A DNA stretch of 54,507 nucleotides, taken from positions 1 through 54,507 of the forward strand of contig DLLT01000048.1 in NCBI GenBank assembly GCA_002478045.1, in the 5' to 3' direction. Both the position numbers and the translations under genes were made by a program. The notes under the pieces were generated by a model that saw only the letters and a list, made by a program, of their open reading frames with translations, made no database searches and was not told the origin of the DNA. Below, in pieces: positions 25,397-33,491 of this stretch (the stretch's first letter is position 1; each line of letters opens with the position of its first letter). This DNA is from Porphyromonadaceae bacterium UBA7555 (GTDB lineage: Bacteria > Bacteroidota > Bacteroidia > Bacteroidales > Muribaculaceae).

Positions 25397-25932
25397 TTAC
25401 GCGACAGCGCAAAAGACTCGTCGCGACACTCGTTATAGTGCTTGCCGTAGCCGCCATTGTTGCGGTTACGGCAAGACTATGCTCGGGCGACGACGGACGT
25501 GACGGCCAAGACAGCGTCCCCCCCACTCCGCAACAAATATTGGCCCAACCACCGCATTACGATGAGCGGACACTTGATGACTTCGCAATAGCCGTGCGTC
25601 AAGGACGTACCGACTTCGACAATAATGCTTTGGCACGTATGATTATGTTATGTCAGGCATCTATTGACCGATTGGGCAATATCATAGATATGCTCGTAGC
25701 CAACGAAGACCCCGCCGACAGCTATAATACTCTCAAAGAATTGGGCGAAACGAAATGGGTCCGCGACACGGCTCTGTTGCTTCACTTCCTGCGCACTGCC
25801 ACCAAAGATCAGGATATGCTCAACCGCCTGGGACAACTGTCCTCATCGTGTATGCGTATAAACACCAACGTGCACGAAATATATCAAAATCAGCTTGGAG
25901 GCAACGACCTGCACATCGTCCTACCAATGTAG
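25393..25932 (+). CDS. Small membrane-anchored protein of unknown function
   Basis: A 179-residue protein I do not recognise. A basic N-terminus and one hydrophobic helix (about 9-27) suggest an inner-membrane anchor. A polar Asp/Pro-rich linker follows, then a mostly helical region (about 55-170) with regularly spaced leucines. Its ATG overlaps the gpmI stop, and the BioG-BioC gene starts 35 nt after its stop, so it is probably co-expressed with both. It has no catalytic motif I can name. Confidence 0.75.
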   Translation: MITRQRKRLVATLVIVLAVAAIVAVTARLCSGDDGRDGQDSVPPTPQQILAQPPHYDERTLDDFAIAVRQGRTDFDNNALARMIMLCQASIDRLGNIIDMLVANEDPADSYNTLKELGETKWVRDTALLLHFLRTATKDQDMLNRLGQLSSSCMRINTNVHEIYQNQLGGNDLHIVLPM

Positions 25933-25967
25933 TCTCGTCCATCCGCAACCACAACAGCCACTCCACG

Positions 25968-27392
25968 ATGCAATACAAATTCATAAGCCGCGAAAACAAC
26001 AGACGTCTCATCCTCATCTATGCCGGATGGGGTATGGATTGGCGCGTCTTTAGATACATACGCCGACGCGGCTACGACATCCTCATCGTATGGGATTATC
26101 GACAGCTCACTTTTGACTGGTCTGTAGTGGCACACTACGATGAGATATGCCTCGTGGCTTGGTCTATGGGCGTCTTTGCAGCCTCTGTGACCATACACGA
26201 AATTTTACCTCGCATCACCAAGTCCATAGCCGTCTGCGGCACTCCAGATCCGATAAGCGACACGCTTGGTATTCCGGTCGAAATATATCGCGGCACAGCC
26301 GAAGGGCTTAATGCCGGAAACCTTCGCAAATTTCACCGCCGCATGTGTCTGGACGCCGAGCATTACGCCGCCTTCCGCGAATTGGCGCCGCGGCGTGACA
26401 TAATCTCGCTGCGCGACGAGTTATATGCCCTGGAAACGCACACCATATTCCATACCCCGCAAGTATGTCGCTGGGACTTGGCTATCATCGGACGGCACGA
26501 CCGAATATTCCCTCCGACCAACCAAGTGCGTGCATGGCGCGGCAAAGCTCCCACAATAATTACCGAAGGCGCCCACCTGCCTGATATGCAATCCATTATT
26601 GACGAGCATATCATTGATAAAGACACTATGGCTACGCGTTTTGCCGCCGCTGCCGACACATACAACGATGCTTCGGCCGAAGTGCAGCAAAAAATCGCGC
26701 AAGCGCTCTATAAAATCATTAAAAGCGCTGCGAATGTAGATGCTCTATGCGGCGACATCCTCGAAATAGGCTGTGGCACAGGCGCACTCACGCGCCTCTA
26801 TGCCAATGAATGCGCACCGGCATCACGCATCGAGCTATGGGACATCGCACATACAAACGCAGCCGCACATTACGACAAAGCCATTTCGCGCTGCTGCGAT
26901 GCCGAAGTGGCCATACGTCGCCGTCAGCCACGCTCGGCATACTACATTCTCTCGTCCTCGACCATACAATGGTTCAACTCGCCCACATCGTTCCTCGAAC
27001 AATGCGCACGAGTACTTCTTCCCGGCGGATACATAGCATTCTCCACTTTTGTACGCGGCAACCTTCCCGAGCTAACCGAGACCTGCCCTCAACTGGACAG
27101 ACATCTTCCCTCCGCGAATGAATGGCGCGCTATGCTGCCTTCCTCCCTCGAGCTCTTGGTATGCCAACCCTCGGTGGTTTCTATAACTCTGGATAGTACA
27201 CGCGATGTACTCGAACACCTACGCCGTACCGGGGTCAACGCATTGGCACACGGCACCGATGCCGTAGCTATGGCACGACACATACTGCGACACTATCCGC
27301 ACCGTGAAGACGGCACATGCACTCTGACCTATTATCCTCTGATTATCGTTGCACGCAAAATCGACCCCACAGTTAAAGGGCCGGGGGAATAA
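25968..27392 (+). CDS. bioC: BioG-BioC fusion: pimeloyl-ACP methyl ester esterase joined to malonyl-ACP methyltransferase
   Basis: One ~474-residue chain carries two biotin enzymes. Residues 1-215 are BioG (DUF452), a short alpha/beta hydrolase with a nucleophile at S66 (AWSMG), acid D178 (GRHDRIF) and H203 (EGAHLPD). From about M221 the rest is BioC, a SAM methyltransferase (FAAAADTYND; motif I EIGCGTG at 266-272; SSSTIQWF; LLPGGYIAFSTF). BioC methylates malonyl-ACP to disguise it for fatty-acid elongation, and BioG removes the methyl once pimeloyl-ACP is made, so the chain holds the first and last steps of pimelate assembly. The frame is open upstream to 25755 but overlaps the previous gene; MQYKF at 25968 is the natural BioG start. 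Confidence 0.9.
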   Translation: MQYKFISRENNRRLILIYAGWGMDWRVFRYIRRRGYDILIVWDYRQLTFDWSVVAHYDEICLVAWSMGVFAASVTIHEILPRITKSIAVCGTPDPISDTLGIPVEIYRGTAEGLNAGNLRKFHRRMCLDAEHYAAFRELAPRRDIISLRDELYALETHTIFHTPQVCRWDLAIIGRHDRIFPPTNQVRAWRGKAPTIITEGAHLPDMQSIIDEHIIDKDTMATRFAAAADTYNDASAEVQQKIAQALYKIIKSAANVDALCGDILEIGCGTGALTRLYANECAPASRIELWDIAHTNAAAHYDKAISRCCDAEVAIRRRQPRSAYYILSSSTIQWFNSPTSFLEQCARVLLPGGYIAFSTFVRGNLPELTETCPQLDRHLPSANEWRAMLPSSLELLVCQPSVVSITLDSTRDVLEHLRRTGVNALAHGTDAVAMARHILRHYPHREDGTCTLTYYPLIIVARKIDPTVKGPGE

Positions 27393-27395
27393 CGA

Positions 27396-27430
27396 TTATG
27401 AGGCATTAAGGCGTTTAAGGTCGCTAATAC
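27396..27430. repeat. Short 9-bp-period segment between bioG-bioC and the M16 peptidase
   Basis: Three to four units (gaggcatta, aggcgttta, aggtcgcta; on the minus strand NNNCCTTAA) sit between convergent genes. It is weaker than the other arrays and may be a remnant. Confidence 0.45.
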
Positions 27431-27470
27431 CACTCAAGATAATTTAGATTATCGGCGTATAGGTTATTAT

Positions 27471-28730
27471 TTACACCAGCGCCAATGAATTCAATCTTTG
27501 TGCTAAGGCGGCGGCCACCTCTTGTATATCGCTCGGCGTCAGCGTGGACATCAGTTCAGCCAGCTCGGCACGTGTCATCGGACGCGGAGTGCCACCCTGC
27601 GCCTCGTCATGGTGTATCATCGCGCGTGCCAACGCAATAATCCGTTCCGATGTATTATCGTCTGCCAGTAGTATCTGCCCCAGATATTGACGGCGCGCTC
27701 CATCAAATGTTCTTGCAGTCATAGGTGTAGTCGCAGCCGTTTCTATGGTGCGTCGCACGATGTCGTGGCAGCGGCGACGGTCTTCGTGGTCACAGCCGAA
27801 GTATACCGTAAACATCGAGCTGTCACGGAAATGCGTAGTAGAAGCTTCGACACTGTACACCAATCCGCGGCGTTCGCGTAATAGCACATTCAACCGCGAA
27901 TTCATTCCCGGTCCGCCCAAAATATTGGCCAATAATGCCATAGACACCTTACCTCGGCGGTCACGCAACGGCACAGCGCATCCGGTCACAACGTGTGCCT
28001 GGTGGCTGCCTATGGTGCGCACCTCGTCATAAGCCGGAGCCTCGAAATCGGGTAAAACCGGCGGCGTAGAGGACCGCGCAACATCTCCCATAGGTATAGC
28101 ATCGCAAAAACGTGCGGCCAAACGTACAAAGTTCTCGGCCTTGTCAGGCCCGGCATAAAACAATGCCATATGCGGCACCGTATAATGACGCGCCAACCAT
28201 CGCCGACAATCACTACTGTCCAAAGCCCCTACCCCGGCATCCGTACCCAAGATATTGTGTCCCAAAGGAGTGCCGGCATATATCATATCTTCGAAATCAT
28301 CGAAAACCGCATCGGCAGGCACATCCAAATAAGATGCAATCTCATCGCGAACCACTTCGCGCTCGCGTTCGAGTTCGGTTTCCGGGAATTGCGAGGCCGT
28401 CAGAAGGTCTACCAGCAAGTCCAAAGCTCGACATGTATTGCCGTGCGGAAAGGCGGAATAAACCACTGTATCTTCCTTGGTGGTGAAGGCGTTCAGCTCG
28501 CCACCCACGGCCTCCATACGATTGATAATATGCCACGAACGACGGCGATGTGTACCCTTGAAAATGGTATGCTCCACAAAATGCGCCAATCCGCCCTCGC
28601 CGGATGCAAGATCCTCGTCACGGCTGCCGGCATTGACCGCAAAACCGCAATACCCCACGACGCTGCCTTCAAGGTGCAGATGGACTATGCGCAGGCCGTT
28701 GTCAAGTATATGGTATGTAGGTTCGATCAT
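27471..28730 (-). CDS. M16 family (pitrilysin-type) zinc metallopeptidase
   Basis: A 419-residue protein of M16B size. The inverted zinc motif is H50-x2-E53-H54 (HFVEHTIFKGT), with the distal glutamate in the helix ERE-REVVRDEIASYLD. The second, inactive-like domain follows (VVTGCAVPLRDRRG; RERRGLVYSVEA). There is no signal peptide, so it acts in the cytosol, probably on small peptides or a processed precursor. It follows ispG by 123 nt, with a 9-bp repeat array in the gap, and is convergent with the biotin fusion gene. Confidence 0.93.
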   Translation of the reverse strand: MIEPTYHILDNGLRIVHLHLEGSVVGYCGFAVNAGSRDEDLASGEGGLAHFVEHTIFKGTHRRRSWHIINRMEAVGGELNAFTTKEDTVVYSAFPHGNTCRALDLLVDLLTASQFPETELEREREVVRDEIASYLDVPADAVFDDFEDMIYAGTPLGHNILGTDAGVGALDSSDCRRWLARHYTVPHMALFYAGPDKAENFVRLAARFCDAIPMGDVARSSTPPVLPDFEAPAYDEVRTIGSHQAHVVTGCAVPLRDRRGKVSMALLANILGGPGMNSRLNVLLRERRGLVYSVEASTTHFRDSSMFTVYFGCDHEDRRRCHDIVRRTIETAATTPMTARTFDGARRQYLGQILLADDNTSERIIALARAMIHHDEAQGGTPRPMTRAELAELMSTLTPSDIQEVAAALAQRLNSLALV

Positions 28731-28780
28731 TATTATCTGTAAATCATCGTAAAAGTAGCGATGAACAAGTATTTGCGAGA

Positions 28781-28843
28781 AAACTTACAGTCCTTTAGCA
28801 ACTTTAGGGGACTTAGGTGCTTTAGGGGCTTCAAGAACTTTAC
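28781..28843. repeat. 9-bp-period array, ispG-M16 peptidase spacer
   Basis: Seven consecutive 9-mers: aaacttaca, gtcctttag, caactttag, gggacttag, gtgctttag, gggcttcaa, gaactttac. The consensus is NNNCTTTAG, the same as in the thiH-thiF spacer 19 kb away. It ends about 10 nt before the ispG stop. Confidence 0.8.
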
Positions 28844-28853
28844 AAATTCCGAC

Positions 28854-30443
28854 TTAATTCGGTTCCTTCCAATCTCCGCAGTCTTTGATGAGTTGTATCA
28901 GGGCTTGCACGGCCTCTGACTGCGGAATGTTGCGGCGGACGCACTCGCGACGGCGGTACAGCGAAACGTGTCCGGCAGCAGCACCCACATATCCGTAATC
29001 GGCATCGGCCATTTCGCCGGGTCCATTGACTACGCATCCCATGACGGCAATTTTGAGTCCGGTAAGGTGCGAAGTGGCACGACGCACGCTCTCCAATGTG
29101 TCACGTAGGTCAAAAAGTGTACGCCCGCACCCCGGACATGCGATATACTCGGTGCGCGTGATACGACGTCGACACGCCTGCATAACAGATAGCAATAATC
29201 GCGAAAGTTCCGAGGAGTTTACCCCGGGAGCTATCACCTGTATACCTGCCAGTAAGGGCAATGGATTGAGCAACAACGCACCGACATCGGCAGCCACAGC
29301 CACGGTTAAAGCCGTACCGCGCAGTGATATCGAATAAGTCATACGAGCCATTACCGGTTCTCTATTTCCCTTGTCAATGTATTCGGCCAAACGGCGACGC
29401 CATTCTATGGCATCGCAGGCCGACAAAACCTTGGCCGGAGCTGTTTCGGGGTCGTCCACCCCATAAACATATATGTCCCCGGTAATGGGTTCGAGACCAC
29501 AGGCTCCGAAATTGTATAGGATATTGCACGACCCGATTGTGGCATTGCGGGATGCAACTAAGTCTGTATGCGCCAGCAGCATATGCGCCACCGGAATTTC
29601 GCACTCGGGCGGTTCGCTCAGCGACACGCGTATGGTATCGCCAATACCGTCAACAAGCAGCGACCCGATGCCGGCAGCGCTCTTGACACGTGCGTCCTCG
29701 CCGTCCCCGGCCTCGGTTACGCCAAGGTGTAACGGAAAGTCCATACCTTCGCCCTCCATGGCAGCAACAAGTAAGCGCACTGTATGGGTCATCACCATCA
29801 CATTTGAAGCCTTGATACTTACCACAACATCCGCAAAATTCTCTGCACGGCAGATGCGTAAATACTCCATAGCGCTCTCGACCATACCTTCGGGAGTATC
29901 TCCATAGCGCGACATAATGCGATCCGAAAGCGAGCCGTGGTTGACGCCCAGACGCAGAGCGACCTTGCGCTCGCGGCATAATGCCAGTAGCGGGCGTAAC
30001 CGCTCGGCTATGCGCTCCTGCTCGGCGGCATACTCCTCATCGGTATATTCCAACTTGGCAAAAGTACGTCCCGGATCGGCAAAATTACCGGGATTGATGC
30101 GCACTTTCTCAACATATTTGGCCGCCTCGATGGCTGCATTTGGATTGAAGTGTATGTCTGCGCATAGCGGCACATGGCATCCTACTGCATCCAAGCGTCG
30201 GCGTATATCTCCCAGAGCATCAGCGTGATGAGCGGTCTGAGCTGTCAGACGTACCAATCCGGCTCCGGCGCGCACCAATCGTAATACCTGTGTCGTACTG
30301 GCCTCGATATCCAAAGTCGGCGTATCAGTCATCGACTGTACCAATATCGGTGAATTGCCGCCAATAGCAGTGCCGTCGACGCCTATACATACTTTATGAG
30401 TTGAACGGCGGCGATAATATATCGGCTGTACATTATCGGTCAT
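28854..30443 (-). CDS. ispG: 4-hydroxy-3-methylbut-2-enyl diphosphate synthase IspG (GcpE)
   Basis: A ~529-residue enzyme making HMBPP in the MEP isoprenoid pathway. The N-terminal TIM barrel (VQSMTDTPT, RLTAQ, ADIHFN, RINPGNF, LRLGVNHGSL) is followed by an inserted middle domain, as in the longer IspG of Bacteroidota and plants. The [4Fe-4S] domain has CPGCGRTLFDL (from about 437) and MGCVVNGPGE (about 469). I chose the ATG at 30443, one base after the purE stop, over the open frame to 30503 that would overlap purE. The purE-ispG pairing implies one transcript. Confidence 0.97.
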   Translation of the reverse strand: MTDNVQPIYYRRRSTHKVCIGVDGTAIGGNSPILVQSMTDTPTLDIEASTTQVLRLVRAGAGLVRLTAQTAHHADALGDIRRRLDAVGCHVPLCADIHFNPNAAIEAAKYVEKVRINPGNFADPGRTFAKLEYTDEEYAAEQERIAERLRPLLALCRERKVALRLGVNHGSLSDRIMSRYGDTPEGMVESAMEYLRICRAENFADVVVSIKASNVMVMTHTVRLLVAAMEGEGMDFPLHLGVTEAGDGEDARVKSAAGIGSLLVDGIGDTIRVSLSEPPECEIPVAHMLLAHTDLVASRNATIGSCNILYNFGACGLEPITGDIYVYGVDDPETAPAKVLSACDAIEWRRRLAEYIDKGNREPVMARMTYSISLRGTALTVAVAADVGALLLNPLPLLAGIQVIAPGVNSSELSRLLLSVMQACRRRITRTEYIACPGCGRTLFDLRDTLESVRRATSHLTGLKIAVMGCVVNGPGEMADADYGYVGAAAGHVSLYRRRECVRRNIPQSEAVQALIQLIKDCGDWKEPN

Positions 30444-30444
30444 A

Positions 30445-30954
30445 TCAGTTGGTCTTGTATTTATAAGTATTGATTGCCGCCAAATCAGCACTGGCCTTGA
30501 CAATTTTCTGAGCCAACGAACTACGCCATTGGTCCAATCGAGCGGCTATATCTGCATCCGACAGCGCCAGAATTTGCGTAGCCAAGATAGCGGCATTCTG
30601 CGCTCCATCGATACCTACAGTAGCGACAGGTATGCCCGGAGGCATTTGTACTATTGACAATAAGGCGTCACGGCCTTCCAAACTCGACCGTATCGGCACA
30701 CCTATGACAGGAACGGGGGTCAGTGCGGCAATCACTCCGGGTAATGCGGCGGCCATACCTGCGGCGGCTATAATGACCTTGATGCCGCGAGCACGTGCTT
30801 CCGAGGCAAATTTTTCAACTTGATGCGGTGTGCGGTGGGCACTCAGGGCGTGCATCTCGAAGGGTATACACATGCTGTCAAGGAAAGCAGCAGCCTTGCT
30901 GACAATGGGAAGATCACTGGTGCTTCCCATGATGATACTGATAAGCGGTTGCAT
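30445..30954 (-). CDS. purE: N5-carboxyaminoimidazole ribonucleotide mutase PurE
   Basis: A 169-residue PurE, a normal length. It moves the carboxylate of N5-CAIR to give CAIR in purine synthesis. The substrate site MGSTSDLP is at residues ~9-16, followed by SAHRTP and AAGMAAALPGV, and PVPVIGVPIRS and MPPGIPVATVGID complete the class I pattern. It is transcribed with ispG (one-base gap). Upstream are 41 nt containing half of a perfect tandem duplication, then the PAP2-like gene. Confidence 0.97.
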   Translation of the reverse strand: MQPLISIIMGSTSDLPIVSKAAAFLDSMCIPFEMHALSAHRTPHQVEKFASEARARGIKVIIAAAGMAAALPGVIAALTPVPVIGVPIRSSLEGRDALLSIVQMPPGIPVATVGIDGAQNAAILATQILALSDADIAARLDQWRSSLAQKIVKASADLAAINTYKYKTN

Positions 30955-30960
30955 TATTGC

Positions 30961-31002
30961 ACTTTATATGGTTGTCAAATAACTTTATATGGTTGTCAAA
31001 TA
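30961..31002. repeat. Perfect 21-bp tandem duplication at the end of the PAP2-like gene
   Basis: Two identical copies, 30961-30981 and 30982-31002, each starting ACTTTATATGG and ending TGTCAAATA. The second copy carries the stop codon and the last codon (Ile) of the PAP2-like gene; the first lies in the spacer before purE. Exact identity suggests a recent slippage or duplication. Confidence 0.95.
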
Positions 31003-31733
31003 GGATATGTCACTACAGCATCGGGACCGGGTATGCCCAATATAAAATAGGTAACTACAGCGCCCAGCACCCATCCGGCCAGCACCTGTAAGGAGTCATG
31101 CGCTCCAAGTATGACGCGAGCCGTTCCTACAATACCGGCGACAATCACCATCCCCATGACCCACGGCATGGGGTCGATATCGGTAAGTCCGGACACTACA
31201 AGCCATACGACCATACCCAAAACGCTTCCTATAGCGGTAGCGTGGCCGCTGATTTTCCACCATCGAGATATGACGAGACATATCATAGCCACGACAAAGG
31301 CTGCGGCGAAAAACATTATCATCCACCACGGCGCACTTATACGCCATACGTACAATCCCGCAGCTACATAGCACAGCGAAATCAGCAATGTAGGCAGCGT
31401 ACGCTGGCGCCTATCGCTAATGTCAACATCGGTGATGCGGCCCAGGCGCAGAAGCGTCAAAAGCATTGCCATAGGTATGCCACCGGTGATAAAAAGTACG
31501 AGCATACACGCAATGAAGCGGACATTCTCGGGAGTGGTATTCAGCGGCGTAATCCACATAGCTACGGCCATGGCATACGTTGGGATGAGTAATGGCGAGA
31601 ATATCGCCGAGACATAGCGCGCGGCACGCCACAGAAAGTGCGGTACGCCGACAACCTTGCCATCCTCGGACGTCTGCGGCTCGTGGCCGAAGTTAGGTAC
31701 ATGCCCTTGGTCGGGTGTCGATGTCTGTTCCAT
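30996..31733 (-). CDS. PAP2-superfamily-like integral membrane protein
   Basis: A 245-residue protein with about seven membrane helices after a ~35-residue polar N-terminus. The pattern KISGHATAIGSVLG...GTARVILGAHDSLQVLAGWVLG recalls the C-terminal motifs of PAP2 lipid phosphatases (SGH and R-x5-H). The upstream KxxxxxxRP motif is only loosely represented (DRRQRTLPT), so activity is uncertain. It may act on a phosphorylated isoprenoid or lipid head group. It lies upstream of purE-ispG on the same strand with a 41-nt gap. Confidence 0.72.
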   Translation of the reverse strand: MEQTSTPDQGHVPNFGHEPQTSEDGKVVGVPHFLWRAARYVSAIFSPLLIPTYAMAVAMWITPLNTTPENVRFIACMLVLFITGGIPMAMLLTLLRLGRITDVDISDRRQRTLPTLLISLCYVAAGLYVWRISAPWWMIMFFAAAFVVAMICLVISRWWKISGHATAIGSVLGMVVWLVVSGLTDIDPMPWVMGMVIVAGIVGTARVILGAHDSLQVLAGWVLGAVVTYFILGIPGPDAVVTYPI

Positions 31734-31825
31734 TTTATATTGTATATCAGAATTTTTTCGATGTCTTAAGAATTAATCTGCTGTTCGCGTCAATGCGCGC
31801 ACCCCCGGCAGACTCCGGTGTCGCA

Positions 31826-33334
31826 TCATGGCTTCTTGCGCAGACGTGCCACCGGGATGTCCAAGCGCTCGCGATACTTGGCCACTGTACGGCGTGCAAT
31901 CGGGGCACCGTGTTCGGCCATAAGTTCACAAATGCGACGATCACTCAGCGGAGCCTTAGGATCTTCGTTCGAAATAATCGAGCGCATAGTTTCCAATATC
32001 TGTATTGTGGAGGTGTCCGAGTCCTCGATGGGTCTCTCGTTGAAAAACATCTTCAGCGGCCATATACCGCGTGCCGTGGCCACGTACTTGCCTGCACACG
32101 CTCGCGAAATTACGCTGAGATCCATACCCGTAATGCCACCTATATCCTTAAGTATCATAGGACGTATCAGGCGTTCATCGCCACCGGCGGCAAAGAAGGG
32201 CTGCTGCAATGACACTATGGTGCGCATTACGCGTAGCAGCGTGTCGTTGCGCCGTTGTACCATCGAGATAAAATTGTTGGCATCTTCCACCTTATGACGG
32301 ACGAATAATGCCGCATCGCGACGGCGCGCATCGGCGCGCGACATTTTGGGCGCATCGGTAGGCATCGATGGCACGGATGCGACAAAGGACTGTTCCAAGG
32401 CTAAGGCCGGTAAACGCTGATTAAGTGAGACGCTGAAGCGGCCGCCGCCCAGGTATTCGACCGTAAAATCGGGCGTGATATGCTCCAAACGATCATCGGG
32501 AGCTTCGCCGGCATTGGTGCCGCCGGGCTTGGGATCCAAGCCTCGTATAACCTCTATGGCGTTGCGTAAGTCGTCCTCGTCCACATGTAGGCGTGCCTTC
32601 AATCGGTCATAGTGCTTATGCGTGAGCAGGTCAAAATGCTTATCCACAATTTCGGTAGCGACGCGCAACTCAAAGGTCTTGGGTGTGCGGCGCCGCAATT
32701 GCAGCAACAGGCAGTCACGCAAATCCGTAGCGGCAATACCTGCCGGGTCCAGCGACCGAACTACATCGAAAGCGCGTTGCATATCCGTTTCGGATACCTC
32801 CACGCCTTCGGCTATAGCGATATCCGAAGCTATGGCACCAAGTGCACGTGACATACGCCCATTGGCATCTATATTACCTATAATATATGTGGCGGCAAGT
32901 CGCACCTTATCATCAAGCGTATACTCGGCCAGCTGCGCCAACAGCGAATCAGACTGACTGGCCACATCCGCATTGGCTTCCATCGGAAACGATGACGAGG
33001 AATCGCCGCCACCCGAACGGGCACGGTAAGGCGTCTCGGGTGCATCAAAAGGAACTTCCTCATCCGAGCCATAGTCGGCACGCTGCATTTCTTCTGCAGT
33101 CTCGTTAGAGCTGCCTTCGCCACCGACGTCTTCACCATCACTCGGATTATCGTGTCCCTCGCCACCCTCGTCCGATTCTTCGGCCGACAATGCGGGATTG
33201 TCATCGACCTCGCGACGTACCTTCTCCTCTATCTCGGGAGCTGTCATCTCAAGCATCCTTACATATTGAACCTGCTGCGGCGTCAACCGCTGCGTCATCG
33301 TCTGTTCCTGCTCAAGATGTTGCTTTTCCTTCAT
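31826..33334 (-). CDS. rpoN: RNA polymerase sigma-54 factor RpoN
   Basis: A 502-residue sigma-54. Region I is glutamine- and leucine-rich (RLTPQQVQYVRMLEM), followed by an acidic region II (about 55-115). The core-binding domain comes next, and the C-terminal DNA-binding region ends with the RpoN box ARRTVAKYRE at about 480-489. Sigma-54 needs an AAA+ enhancer-binding activator; none is in this window. The frame continues upstream to a TTG at 33361, but that codon is inside a -7 promoter box, so the ATG at 33334 is preferred. Confidence 0.96.
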   Translation of the reverse strand: MKEKQHLEQEQTMTQRLTPQQVQYVRMLEMTAPEIEEKVRREVDDNPALSAEESDEGGEGHDNPSDGEDVGGEGSSNETAEEMQRADYGSDEEVPFDAPETPYRARSGGGDSSSSFPMEANADVASQSDSLLAQLAEYTLDDKVRLAATYIIGNIDANGRMSRALGAIASDIAIAEGVEVSETDMQRAFDVVRSLDPAGIAATDLRDCLLLQLRRRTPKTFELRVATEIVDKHFDLLTHKHYDRLKARLHVDEDDLRNAIEVIRGLDPKPGGTNAGEAPDDRLEHITPDFTVEYLGGGRFSVSLNQRLPALALEQSFVASVPSMPTDAPKMSRADARRRDAALFVRHKVEDANNFISMVQRRNDTLLRVMRTIVSLQQPFFAAGGDERLIRPMILKDIGGITGMDLSVISRACAGKYVATARGIWPLKMFFNERPIEDSDTSTIQILETMRSIISNEDPKAPLSDRRICELMAEHGAPIARRTVAKYRERLDIPVARLRKKP

Positions 33335-33358
33335 ATCCGTCGGCTGAATTTGTGTCTG

Positions 33359-33366
33359 CAAAAATA
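33359..33366 (-). promoter_or_regulatory. -7 promoter element for rpoN
   Basis: TATTTTTG on the minus strand matches TANNTTTG and lies 25 nt upstream of the chosen ATG. No TTTG is found at the usual -33 distance, so this is only a half-supported promoter. Confidence 0.4.
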
Positions 33367-33491
33367 CAAAAAATCTGTCAATCGCGACGGTATCATAAAC
33401 ACAGATTGGCGTTTACCAAGCTTTTCGAGTTGCAAATCCTCATATACGCAGTATTTTTAGACATTATATGCATACGTTTCGATTTCGCATC

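Noticed and set aside
25755..25967. Upstream extension of the BioG-BioC frame
   Set aside because: It overlaps the well-supported 25393-25932 gene in another frame, and BioG family members begin at the equivalent of 25968.
31826..33334. Sigma-54 (-24/-12) promoters in the window
   Set aside because: I looked for GG-N10-GC with TGGCAC/TTGCA context near gene starts and saw none convincing, although rpoN itself is present.
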